Source: Trichomonas vaginalis G3 (taxonomy: Eukaryota > Parabasalia > Trichomonadida > Trichomonadidae). From it: a stretch of 64,000 bases of DNA. The position numbers and the translations under genes are program-made. The notes under the pieces are model-generated. The model worked only from the letters and a program-made list of their open reading frames with translations, was not told the DNA's origin and ran no database searches. Location of the stretch: NCBI RefSeq assembly GCF_026262505.1, contig NC_067204.1, positions 4,497,797-4,561,796 of the forward strand, in the 5' to 3' direction. Of this stretch, positions 53,098 through 62,486 are shown one piece after another (the first letter of the stretch is position 1; each line of letters starts with the position of its first letter).

Positions 53098-53969
53098 GAT
53101 ATATAAACTTTGTTTTCTTAAGGCTTCACTAACATGACAAAAATTAAAGTCCCATGAGGTATATATTCTATGATGTATATCAATGCTATATTTATCGTTA
53201 TTTTTAATTTTTATTGACCCACCCAAAAAAAGCCTTCTTCCACTAACATGAGTTATAACGTTCTTTTTCTGAAAATGATAGACTATAAGGTGGCCGTTTC
53301 TGGTTAAATCCATTAAAATCTGGGAAACTCAACTGGTAATAAAACATATGTAAAACTCTCGCACCATAGTATCCATTGAATATATGAAGTTGATTGTCTA
53401 ATTGTCAATATAATGGTCATATTGATTAGATAAAAATATAGGAAATCTTTTGAAATGAGCATTTTTGTAGTAAAATATATTGCTTTTACAAAATAATATT
53501 CATGTATTCTTACTTACAAACTCAAAACTCAGGATGATTAGTTAGAAAAATAAAAATTTGTTAGTAATCAAACAAAATATTGATAGTGGTGCTTCAAAGA
53601 AATTCAATGAATTCTAACGTGTCCATATTGAATTATTTCGACTTCTCTTTATGAAATTCGTTTATAACATATTATCAGGATGTTGAAAAAGTGAGAGTGT
53701 CAAAATTTTAAGGTTCTTTTTTAGGAACAACCGCTAAATAAAAAATCCTAATAAACGACACATTTGGCATCTATGATATATAACAAAACTATTTTCCCAT
53801 ATATTTTGAGCAAAAAAACCAAAATTGAGAGTGGTAGCACTTCTTAGTGAAGCCTTAAATATTCAAAAATTTGAGAGAATTAGTGCGGTCCAATGAAAAT
53901 ATTAATGATAACTTAAAATTTAAGACCGCCCAACGATTTCAATTTCTAAATAATATACGAGGAAATTGT
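53098..53969. other. AT-rich intergenic region
   Basis: No gene is seen. Short minus-strand frames (for example 53095-53313) have no recognisable features. Confidence 0.5.
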
Positions 53970-55277
53970 TTATTTTGTCTTGTTTAAATTAAAGATTTCT
54001 ACTATTTTTTTGTAATTAAGCCTGGATGCTAGATAAAGAGGGGAAAATCCTTTATTGTCTTTAGCATTGATATCTGCGCCATTTGAAATAAGAATTTCTG
54101 CAGTTTCTTTACTATTATTCATGGCTGCATAATGAAGAGGGATATATCCATTTTGAGTTTTAGCATTGATATCTGCGCCATTTGAAATAAGAATTTCTGC
54201 AATTTCTTTATTATTATTCATGGCTGCATAATGAAGAAGGGAAAATCCTTTATTGTCTTTAGCATTGATATTTGCACCATTTGAAATAAGAATTTCTGCA
54301 ATTTCTTTGTTATTATATTTGGCTGCATAATGAAGAAGGAAAAATCCTTTATTGTCTTTAGCATTGATATTTGCACCATTTGAAATAAGAATTTCTGCAG
54401 TTTCTTTGTTATTATATCTGGCTGCATAATGAAGAGGGGTCCATTCATCATCGTCTTTAGCATTGATATCTGCGCCATTTGAAATAAGAATTTCTGCAAT
54501 TTCTTTGTTATTATATTTGGCTGCATAATGAAGAAGGGAAAATCCTTTATTGTCTTTAGCATTGATATCTGCGCCATTTGAAATAAGAATTTCTGCAGTT
54601 TCTTTGTTATTATATCTGGCTGCATAATGAAGAGGGGTCCATTCATCATCGTCTTTAGCATTGATATCTGCGCCATTTGAAATAAGAATTTCTGCAATTT
54701 CTTTATTATTATTCATGGCTGCATAATGAAGAAGGAAAAATCCTTTATTGTCTTTAGCATTGATATTTGCACCATTTGAAATAAGAATTTCTGCAGTTTC
54801 TTTGTTATTATATCTGGCTGCATAATGAAGAGGGGTCCATTCATCATCGTCTTTAGCATTGATATCTGCGCCATTTGAAATAAGAATTTCTGCAATTTCT
54901 TTATTATTATTCATGGCTGCATAATGAAGAAGGAAAAATCCTTTATTGTCTTTAGCATTGATATTTGCACCATTTGAAATAAGAATTTCTGCAGTTTCTT
55001 TGTTATTATATCTGGCTGCATAATGAAGAGGGGTCCATTCATCATCGTCTTTAGCATTGATATCTGCGCCATTTGAAATAAGAATTTCTGCAGTTTCTTT
55101 GTTATTATATAGGGTGTCCAAAGGTGCGTTTAGCACAGCGCTCTATATGAGACTATTAAAGGAGATATATGCTGATTATAAATATATAATAAAAAATATG
55201 AATATATGTATATGATGAGTATGTTGTATTTTGGCGCCATGCCGGGATATAAAATGAATTTTGAGACAAGAGGCGGT

Positions 55278-55316
55278 TTCGCGGGAAATTTTGGCGGGAT
55301 TTTTTTCATTTTTTTA
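55278..55316 (+). promoter_or_regulatory. Double E2F-like site plus initiator of the mariner transposase
   Basis: GTTTCGCGGGAAATT is immediately followed by TTTTGGCGGGAT, then TTTTTTCATTTTTTTAATG. The first is a full match to the E2F consensus TTTCGCGGGAAA, the second TTTTGGCGGGA, and TCATTTT is the initiator 10 bases from the ATG at 55317. Confidence 0.7.
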
Positions 55317-56332
55317 ATGAATCATAAAGAAAACATCCTCGCTCTTGCAAAAAAATGCAAAGACTGTAAAAAAATCTACGAGACATTGGTAAAATGCTTC
55401 GGTATGGATGCTCCTAGCTATTCCACTGTAACGTATCATGTTAGGATGTATCACTTCATGAACAAAAAGACACCCATCATAAAAATTGACAAAAAATCGC
55501 CGGATCAAAGAAAAATCAAAGCAATTCTTCAAGCGCTAGATGAAGACCCAAGAGCATCACTCAGAAGGATAGAGGAGATGACAAAGATACCACGTACAAC
55601 AGTCAGTTATTATCTGCACAATTATTTGAACTACAAACTAGCGTATACACGTTGGGTTCCGCACAACCTTAATTCAGTTCAAAAAAATCTAGAGTCCAAT
55701 CTTCGAAAGAGCTCCTCTCTATATTGGGTGCGTATCAATCCAAGAAGTTTCGCTTTTTAGTAACAGGGGACGAGTCTTGGTTTCAATATGCAACAGAAGC
55801 CAAAATCATGTGGATCCCGAAGGATGAAAATCCGCAAACATTCCCGAAGAAAAAAATTGACACACCAATGATGATGTTGTCGGTTTTTTGGGGCGTGAAT
55901 GGCATCATCGCAATTGATATTCTTCAAAAACCTAATACGATGAATGCTCAGTATCTAATTGACAATGTTCTTACTCAAATTATCAATTCTGATGAGTTTG
56001 AGAAATCCAAACAACAAAAACAAAAGTTTGCAATTCATTTTAATAATTCAAGAGTTCACAAAAGTCATAAGGTAATGAATTACTTGGTGGAAAACAATGT
56101 CAAAGTTGTTCCAAACCCAATTTATTCACCTGATATTGCACCCTCTGACTTTTATTTATTCGGCACGCTAAAAAAGAGAGCTGAAGGACGCGAATTCGCG
56201 AGTCCAGATGATCTTGAAAATTTTGTAAGAGAGCAATTTGAGCAATTTTCTCATGATGATTTAAAGCGTGTCTTTCAAGCCTGGATCGATCGCTGCGAAC
56301 GCGTGATTGAATCCAATGGTGATTATATTTAA
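55317..56332 (+). pseudogene. Mariner transposase, frameshifted, second catalytic Asp replaced by Asn
   Basis: The start MNHKENILALAKKCKDCKKI follows an initiator. Two helix-turn-helix segments occupy the first 120 residues (YSTVTYHVRMYHF; SLRRIEEMTKIPRTTVSYYL). The catalytic half shows the first Asp in LVTGDESWF and the third in SPDIAPSDFYLFG. The usual second Asp (H-x-DN-x-x-x-H) reads HFNNSRVHKS, an Asp-to-Asn change by one base near 56041. A one-base slip in the A-run at about 55681-55688 shifts the frame before GDESWF. The protein would need both defects absent to cut DNA, so this copy is dead although its ends look usable in trans. Confidence 0.92.
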
Positions 56333-57687
56333 ATAAACTTTATATATATGTAACTTGTTTATTTCTATTCGCAGTATTCAGGTTTGTGCTAAACACACCT
56401 TTGGACACCCTATATTTGGCTGCATAATAAAGAGGAGTAGATCTATCATAGTTTTTAGCATTGATATTTGCACCATTTGAAATAAGAATTTCTGCAGTTT
56501 CTTTGTTATTATATTTGGCTGCATAATAAAGAGGAGTAGATCTATCATAGTTTTTAGCATTGATATTTGCACCATTTGAAATAAGAATTTCTGCAATTTC
56601 TTTGTAATTATATCTGGCTGCATAATGAAGAGGGGTCCATCTTTTATTGCCTTTATAATTGATATCTGCGCCATTTGAAATAAGAATTTCTGCAGTTTCT
56701 TTGTTATTATCTCTAGCTGATAGATGAAGAGGGGTCCTTTCATTTTTGCCTTTAGCATTGATATATGAGCCATTTGAAATAAAATATTCTAAAAGTGATG
56801 AAAGATGGAAATTCGGAGAATAAACAAAACATGTGTTGATATCATTTGTTTGGTCCAAATAAACTAAAAATGATTGGAGATTATTGTATTTAGAGCACAA
56901 TTCTAAATCAATTTTTATGTTGTGTTCATTCATCAAAAATGTGACAAAATCAATATTATGTGATATTATTGCATATTTCATGCATTCATCATCTGGTTTT
57001 TGTACTTTCAAGCATTCATTCATAATGTCTGGATTTCCACCCAAAAACGAATATCTAAGACAATCTGGAGTTATTTCTGATTGAAATTTCGTTCTTAAGA
57101 TCTTAAAACAATCAACAGATCCATGATAACAGCATAATTCAAGTAATGAAAAACCTCCCCTTGAATATGGATATAAATCACTATTTAATTTTTGATTTTT
57201 ATCAAATCCTTCTCCTTCTGTAAAATTTATAAATGATATTTTGCCATCATCCGTAATAGATCTGTGTATTGTTTTTTTGTTCATGACTATCAGATGAATA
57301 ATGAGAATCTTCAAAATCGTTAAAACTTTTTCGCCCGTTTTCATTCAATACAATATTGTATTCTTTGGAGAAAAGGTAATTAAAAACTGTGGTGATTTTG
57401 TTGACTTTATTTAGATGGTATTCGTCAACAATTTGTTTGGCAATCGCTAAATATGACTTCATGTAGCGGTTGTTATAAATTGAAAGTTGGGATATTTTAT
57501 TGATAATTTCACCAGGCGGAATTTGATAAGAGTCAATCAGGTTTTGTTTGATTTTTTTGTAAAATGCGTTTAATTTTTCTTCTTCATTTGTTTTCAGCCT
57601 GTACAAAGCATTGTAGACATCATTATATCCTGTAAAAATCCCCATCAATTTGTCATAATGAGTTTGGTTTGCTTTTCCATTGGACAT

Positions 57688-58775
57688 CAACCAAAAATTA
57701 TAAGCCCAGTAAATGCAGCTCTCTTTCTTTGCAATTATGCGTCATTACGCCTATAATATAATGGTTAGGTTTTGATGAAAAATTACTAGAGAATTATTGC
57801 CTTTTGAAATAATGCAGAATTTTACTTGAAGATATCATTAATTTATGAGTACCGAATTACTAACTATTACGAAAGATCTTTAAATTTTCTACAACTAAAT
57901 ACATTTATTGCAGAATTAAGATTATTGAAATTAAAAATTTGAAATATTGCCTTTTTGAATAAAAATTTAAATTTGATTATATAATCATGATAATATATTA
58001 GAGAAATTTAGAGAAAATATTTTAAACCATTCAAATATTTTGTATGTCTTCTCAATTTAAAATATTACAAGATAGCTTGATTTTTCCATCATTACTTGTT
58101 AACAAAGTTTTCTTCTTTTAATGAACAACAGTAAATGACTTGTTAATACCTTTTCTGCCTTTTACTCAGCAAAATCAAAAGTTATGATGATAATCTTATA
58201 CTCAAATTTGAAACTCTCTAATTTACAAGTAAGCATTTCTTTGGAAAAGTAGTCCTATTCTGTTTTCAAGATATTTTAAAGCCCCCATTTCATTCAATGC
58301 GCAGGAAAACTCTCAAGAAAAATGCAGCAGCAAAGAATATTCCATAGTTTCTAGCATCAAAAATTTACAGCATTAATCCAACAGTTAAAGAGAAGCTCGA
58401 TAAGAAAATATTTAACCATAAAGTTGGAAATTAATCGCTATCTACTATTGGATATAATAAAAAGTTAATTATCACATTCTTTACATGCTATTTGCTGATT
58501 CTCTTCCATTATATTACCATATATATCTTTAAGATCTGAGTAAGATTTCCCAAATATTACATAATGCTGGCCAATAATGGATGAGTGTTAAGATTTCCCA
58601 AATATTACATAATGCTGGCCAATAATGATCTAGCATGATTCTCCATCATATTAGCATTCTAAATAAATCGTTATTATGCCAATTGGCATTAATTAAGGGC
58701 GCTTTTCAGGCGATAAATGGTGTTTTAGATACCTGGTTAGGGGCCATGAAAAAGTTGTATTCTAATAAGATATTT
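57688..58775. other. AT-rich intergenic region with a 39-bp tandem repeat
   Basis: No gene. A 39-base segment (taagatttcccaaatattac, then ataatgctggccaataatg) occurs twice, at 58541-58579 and 58589-58627. A plus-strand frame at 58635-58859 is mostly antisense to the glycine-rich gene and is not annotated. Confidence 0.5.
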
Positions 58776-59914
58776 TTAGTTCAAAACAAGAGAAGCAATC
58801 ATTATATCGAAGAAATAATGTACATAGCTGACACAAGAACGTGGAAGGATAAAATCTAAAAGAGTAATAATAATACGGCCATTACCATTCCAGATTCCTC
58901 CTACATTAACAACTTCAGTAAACAAATATCCAGAAGACTTATTGAATGCATAAGGGTGAGATTTGGCATTTTCGAATAAATCATCTCTTGCTTCAATATT
59001 CCCAGAGGGAATAACTGCATCAGATGTTAAAGCCCATGAGCTTCCACCACCTGCACCAGCATCTCCCTGTTGAGAAGCAAAGCCACCAAACCAACCGCCC
59101 CAGCACCTCCGTTATCGACATTATTGCCATTTGGAACAGCTTTATTATTTTTTGGCGTTCCATATCTGGCTCCTTCCCCTGTACCAAAGGTAAAACCTTT
59201 TGTTGAATCCGCAAAATATTGTTTCTGCAAAACTCCACCTGCAAACCAACTTTGTGCTACCAAATTTCCTCCAGCGCCTCCAGAGCCATCTTCATTACCT
59301 CCAAAGGTGCCGAATATATTGTCGGTACCACCACCTCCTCCACTTACCATTACTCTATGCCACAAATCATTTTCCGAAAATTTGACGGCGGTTTGACCAC
59401 CTCCACTTCCTGTCCCGCAGGCCTCAGAACCTTCAACATCACAGAAATTAGAGGCACCCCCTCCGCCACCATATTCTCCTGGAATCATATATTTTCTTGA
59501 GAAACATCGAGCAGTACTCATTTCAATAAGTGTATGGGAATAGATTCCTTTCCCTCCCACAGTCAAAAAAGTGACAGTTTCTCGGGGAATACGGATTTTA
59601 CCGGAGATATAGCCGCCTGCACCTCCTATACTAGACATTTGTAAGCAGGCAGTATTACCATTATATCTGCGAACAACTGCATCGGAAATGCATGTGTTAT
59701 TTTCGAATCTATATGTTGAAACAACATTCCTTGCAGAACCACCCGATGCTCCATATAATTCAAATTTATATACTCCAGGTGCTAAAGATAGAACATAATC
59801 TGTGCATACTGAATTTGATTTGCATGGATAATCAAATATGTATTGAAATTTTCCTTCAATTACATTTATTTCAGCATCTCTAATGGAGCTATTTGCTAAT
59901 GATATTGATTTCAT
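58776..59914 (-). pseudogene. Glycine-rich (ALK/LTK-type Gly_rich domain) protein, one frameshift
   Basis: The start MKSISLANSSIRDAEINVIE is followed by the hallmark of the Gly_rich domain: YVLSLAPGVYKFELYGASGG, GGAGGYISGKIRIPRETVTF, LTVGGKG, EYGGGGGASNFCD, VMVSGGGGGTDN. This beta-rich glycine domain forms the extracellular part of ALK/LTK-type receptors and is widespread in trichomonad proteins. Here there is no signal peptide, kinase or clear membrane segment. A one-base slip near 59090 puts the last part in another frame. That frame reads SSWALTSDAVIPSGNIEARD, then YAFNKSSGYLFTEVVNVGGI, and ends FFDIMIASLVLN at 58776. It is either a recent pseudogene or a sequence error. Confidence 0.75.
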
Positions 59915-60062
59915 ATATCATTCTATTTGAAAAGTTAGTCACTACACGAAAACTTCGTGTTTTTGATGGAAAATCTTATATTATTTCGGTATTTGATGAA
60001 TTTTCTATATAAAACTATGATGTCTTTCAAGAATGAAAATGACTATTTTAGTATTTTGTCAG
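59915..60062. other. Spacer before the second virus-like element
   Basis: A small hairpin ACACGAAAACTTCGTGT lies at 59943-59959. No gene is seen. The left boundary of the virus-like element should lie at or just before 60063. Confidence 0.5.
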
Positions 60063-60101
60063 AGTAGTATATGTTGAAGGGTTTAGTGACTTTTTTTGTT
60101 A
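60063..60101 (+). repeat. Terminal motif of the second virus-like family, right copy
   Basis: AGTAGTATATGTTGAAGGGT then TTAGTGACTTTTTTTGTTA, the counterpart of the motif at 2899-2935. A further inverted pair TTCTTACG/CGTAAGAA lies downstream at about 60166-60198. Confidence 0.6.
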
Positions 60102-60317
60102 CGTCTATATATAGATGAAGGTATATTTTCACATCTTCTATATAAAGATGATATAAAAATTTTTTCTTACGTTTTTTAAGTCATGAATTCGTAAGAAAGC
60201 GCGACATTATTAAATAAATTAGTAATAAATATTATATACTAAACACATTTTAAAAATTAACATTAATTTTAAAATAATTTATTTTTTATCTTTTATAAAA
60301 GAAGCTATATATAGATG

Positions 60318-60911
60318 ATGTCAGATATTCCGCGATTAATTAAACATTGTTTAAATCCTGAATGGGTTAAACTTCAATTTAAAAATGAAGATTGTGAATT
60401 ATTAAATGAATATGAAAGCCAAAATAAGCTAATGAGGTATAAATATAATGATAAAGAATATTTAATTTCATGGAATCAATGTAGACATAATCAAAGACCT
60501 CATAAACGAGAAGAAGAAATTGAAAATAATGAAATGGAAATCATTGATGACATTAAAGAGGATGGAATTCCTAAATTTTGTAGAAAAACCTTTAGAACTA
60601 AGTTAGGAGCATATAAACGTAGAGTATTAAATCCTGAATATCTTAAACATCAATTTAAAAAGGAAGACTGTGAATTATTAAACGTTAATGAATATGAAAA
60701 TGCTAAATCAAAACTGAGATATAAATATATTGGAAGTGATGAAAGGTGTAAAGATAAAGATAAAGATAAAGTTTATTCAGTTTCATATAATAACTGGCAC
60801 ACGTTAGGGATAAGAAAACATTTAGGAGATTATGGGAAATGTTCTGAATTCTTCAAATCTAGTATGTACGAGAGAATAAAAGAAATTAGAAATAATTATT
60901 TTCATGAATGA
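60318..60911 (+). CDS. Hypothetical element protein with an internal domain duplication
   Basis: The protein (about 197 residues) has two related halves: CLNPEWVKLQFKNEDCELLN then RYKYNDKEYLISWNQ, and VLNPEYLKHQFKKEDCELLN then RYKYIGSDERC...VYSVSYNNW. The pattern ELLN-EY-N-KLRYKY ... Y-x-SWNNW recalls the repeated treble-clef-like modules found beside nuclease domains in phage and giant virus proteins, but the zinc cysteines are missing here. A DNA-binding role is a guess. Codon 60315 is also ATG. The gene is absent from the left copy. Confidence 0.6.
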   Translation: MSDIPRLIKHCLNPEWVKLQFKNEDCELLNEYESQNKLMRYKYNDKEYLISWNQCRHNQRPHKREEEIENNEMEIIDDIKEDGIPKFCRKTFRTKLGAYKRRVLNPEYLKHQFKKEDCELLNVNEYENAKSKLRYKYIGSDERCKDKDKDKVYSVSYNNWHTLGIRKHLGDYGKCSEFFKSSMYERIKEIRNNYFHE

Positions 60912-61018
60912 AAGATTCACTACCATAATGAAATAAAAAATAAAAAATTTTTAAAAAATAAACTTTAAAAATTCATGTCTTACATTTTTGAATAATTTAT
61001 TTTTTTAATTCGTAAGAA

Positions 61019-61498
61019 ATGAGTGAATCAAAATTCGTGACTGTGAATCAATTAATGGATAAACTTTCACCAATTCTCACCCAGGTTAAACAAGTAGACG
61101 TTTATTTTGATGATTGCGTACAAAGTTTATTTTATAAAGGTAAGTTTAATATTAAACCTATTGCTTTTGCATTTGATGGTAAATTAATCGAAAATTCAAA
61201 AATTTGGGAATTAATTCCGGATATTGAATTTATAACAAATATTAAGGATAAATGGTTTAAACAACAAAACCACCTCACTAAAGTTCTTTGTAGATTAATG
61301 ATTAAAACTGAGGAAAAAGAATTTAACGGGTTTAAATATCATCCATGTAAAATTTTAGAACTTGGTAACGAAAAACTTCAGAAAAAATTAAACGCAAGAC
61401 TATCAAAAGATAAAGTTGAAAGAGTAAATAAACTCGCTAAAGGTAATGGTAATGGTAATGATGAAGATGAATTTGATGAGTTCAACATTGAACTTTAA
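61019..61498 (+). CDS. Conserved element protein (159 aa), family shared by both virus-like elements
   Basis: The start MSESKFVTVNQLMDKLSPIL follows AATTCGTAAGAA. A globular alpha/beta N-terminal domain (VKQVDVYFDDCVQSLFYKGK, IWELIPDIEFITNIKDKWFK) leads to a second strand-rich part (KTEEKEFNGFKYHPCKILEL). A Lys-rich region and an acidic end (GNDEDEFDEFNIEL) follow. It matches the split gene at 1-2644 closely and the 34742-35161 protein distantly. An acidic C-terminal tail is typical of single-strand DNA-binding proteins, so a replication role is proposed, not demonstrated. Open in this copy. Confidence 0.75.
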   Translation: MSESKFVTVNQLMDKLSPILTQVKQVDVYFDDCVQSLFYKGKFNIKPIAFAFDGKLIENSKIWELIPDIEFITNIKDKWFKQQNHLTKVLCRLMIKTEEKEFNGFKYHPCKILELGNEKLQKKLNARLSKDKVERVNKLAKGNGNGNDEDEFDEFNIEL

Positions 61499-61502
61499 GA
61501 AA

Positions 61503-61869
61503 CTAATGATTATTTGAATTTATGAAATCAATTATTTGATTCATTCTTTCTTCAATCTCTTCTATTCTTTTTGTTAAATCATCTATTTTCATTAATGAGG
61601 TGATTCTTGATTGAGGAATAGATTTCAAACTAACCACTCCTTTTATTTTTGAAATTTTGAATCCATCAACTTTAAACATTTTATTCAATTTACACGTTGT
61701 CAATTCTTCAAATAATTTTTTATTATTAGCATAATAGTCATTAAATTCTTCAACAGATGAAAAAAAATTTTATTTCAGTAATTGGTTTAACAACGTTTAT
61801 TTTTTGTTGAACATTTTCACTTTCATTTATTTCTTCCTCTGTTTCATTTATTTTTAAAATCGGTTTCAT
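61503..61869 (-). pseudogene. Small coiled-coil element protein, broken
   Basis: The start MKPILKINETEEEINESENV at 61869 is acidic. The C-terminal part (MFKVDGFKISKIKGVVSLKS, then a coiled coil DDLTKRIEEIEERMNQIIDF) ends at 61503, a few bases from the end of the convergent 61019 gene. About one break. Function unknown. Confidence 0.55.
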
Positions 61870-61936
61870 TTATCATTAAATAAAAATTAGAATATAAGTG
61901 ATGAAATATATTTTTTTAATTAATATTAAATCAGAA

Positions 61937-62173
61937 ATGGCGGCAGGATTCTTTAAAAAATTATGGGATGGAATTAAGAAAGCTGCGGGTTGGGTTTATA
62001 AAAAGATTATTAAACCCGTTGCAAACTTTTTGGCACCAGTAGCGAAAACGGCAGGAACTATCATAGGTGGAGTATTAGGTACTAAAGCAGGTAATCCGGC
62101 GATGGGAGCACAAGCAGGTAACGCAGTTGGTGGAATTGCTGAAGGAATACTTAATAAAATAGGAGGTAGATAG
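61937..62173 (+). CDS. Amphipathic/Gly-rich minor-virion-like protein
   Basis: This 78-residue protein has an amphipathic head MAAGFFKKLWDGIKKAAGWV and a Gly/Ala membrane-like segment (TAGTIIGGVLGTKAGNPAMG). I chose the ATG at 61937, not 61898, because MAAG[FI]FKKLWD is also the start of its neighbour at 62417. Minor capsid proteins with amphipathic heads and glycine-rich hydrophobic tails help virions cross membranes in several small DNA viruses, so this role is likely but inferred. Confidence 0.7.
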   Translation: MAAGFFKKLWDGIKKAAGWVYKKIIKPVANFLAPVAKTAGTIIGGVLGTKAGNPAMGAQAGNAVGGIAEGILNKIGGR

Positions 62174-62201
62174 TGGAAAAATAAATAAATAAATATTATT
62201 T

Positions 62202-62417
62202 TTATCTTAGTATCGGTTGTAGTCTTTGATAAACTTTTTCTCCTTTATTTAAAACTTCTCTTATTGGGGCGGCTTTTGGTGTTATTGATTCAGCAACGTC
62301 ACTAATTGCTTCTTTATTCTTAAATATCCAATTTGCCCCCTTCTTCAATGTTTCCCAAACTTTACTCGCTCCTCTTTTTACTCTATCCCACAGTTTCTTA
62401 AATATACCTGCAGCCAT
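62202..62417 (-). CDS. Second amphipathic protein, paralogue of the 61937 gene
   Basis: MAAGIFKKLWDRVKRGASKV shares its first 11 positions with the convergent 61937 product apart from one residue, then continues WETLKKGANWIFKNKEAISD and ends RLQPILR. The two genes point at each other with a 28-base gap. They arose by duplication with inversion and then diverged in the tail. The role is probably the same. Confidence 0.7.
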   Translation of the reverse strand: MAAGIFKKLWDRVKRGASKVWETLKKGANWIFKNKEAISDVAESITPKAAPIREVLNKGEKVYQRLQPILR

Positions 62418-62486
62418 AGTTGATTATTTCATTAAAATTAAAAATTCATTTTCATCTTTTAATTTTGATTTTTTATTTATTAATAA

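Larger units (their letters stand above)
55110..56412 (+). mobile_element. Complete mariner element, 1303 bp
   Basis: It starts TAGGGTGTCCAAAGGTGCGT and ends with the inverted counterpart ...CACCTTTGGACACCCTA. TA is duplicated at 55108-55109 and 56413-56414, restoring the uninterrupted ankyrin sequence gttattatatttggctg when removed. Length and gene content are those of a trichomonad mariner (Tvmar-like). Its own transposase is frameshifted and has a changed catalytic residue. Confidence 0.95.
53970..57687 (-). pseudogene. DUF3447-type ankyrin-repeat gene, broken by a mariner insertion and a frameshift
   Basis: This is a relative of the 9166-11082 gene. The start is MSNGKANQTHYDKLM at 57687 (the in-frame codon before it is TTG). 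The DUF3447 region (SLLELCCYHGSVDCFKILRT, HNIDFVTFLMNEHN) lies at about 57170-56880. Four ankyrin repeats precede and about eleven follow the mariner at 55110-56412. A one-base slip in an A-run near 57275 separates the first 140 residues from the rest. The distal repeats form a two-repeat (198-bp) higher-order unit (DDDEWTPLHYAARYNNKETA / DNKGFFLLHYAAMNNNKEIA). Mariner plus one TA adds 1305 bases, so the frame beyond it is kept but stops intervene. The C-terminus is FNLNKTK at 53970. Confidence 0.88.

Noticed and set aside
58635-58859. Plus-strand 74-codon gene
   Set aside because: It overlaps the antisense C-terminal part of the glycine-rich gene, which has much better coding character.
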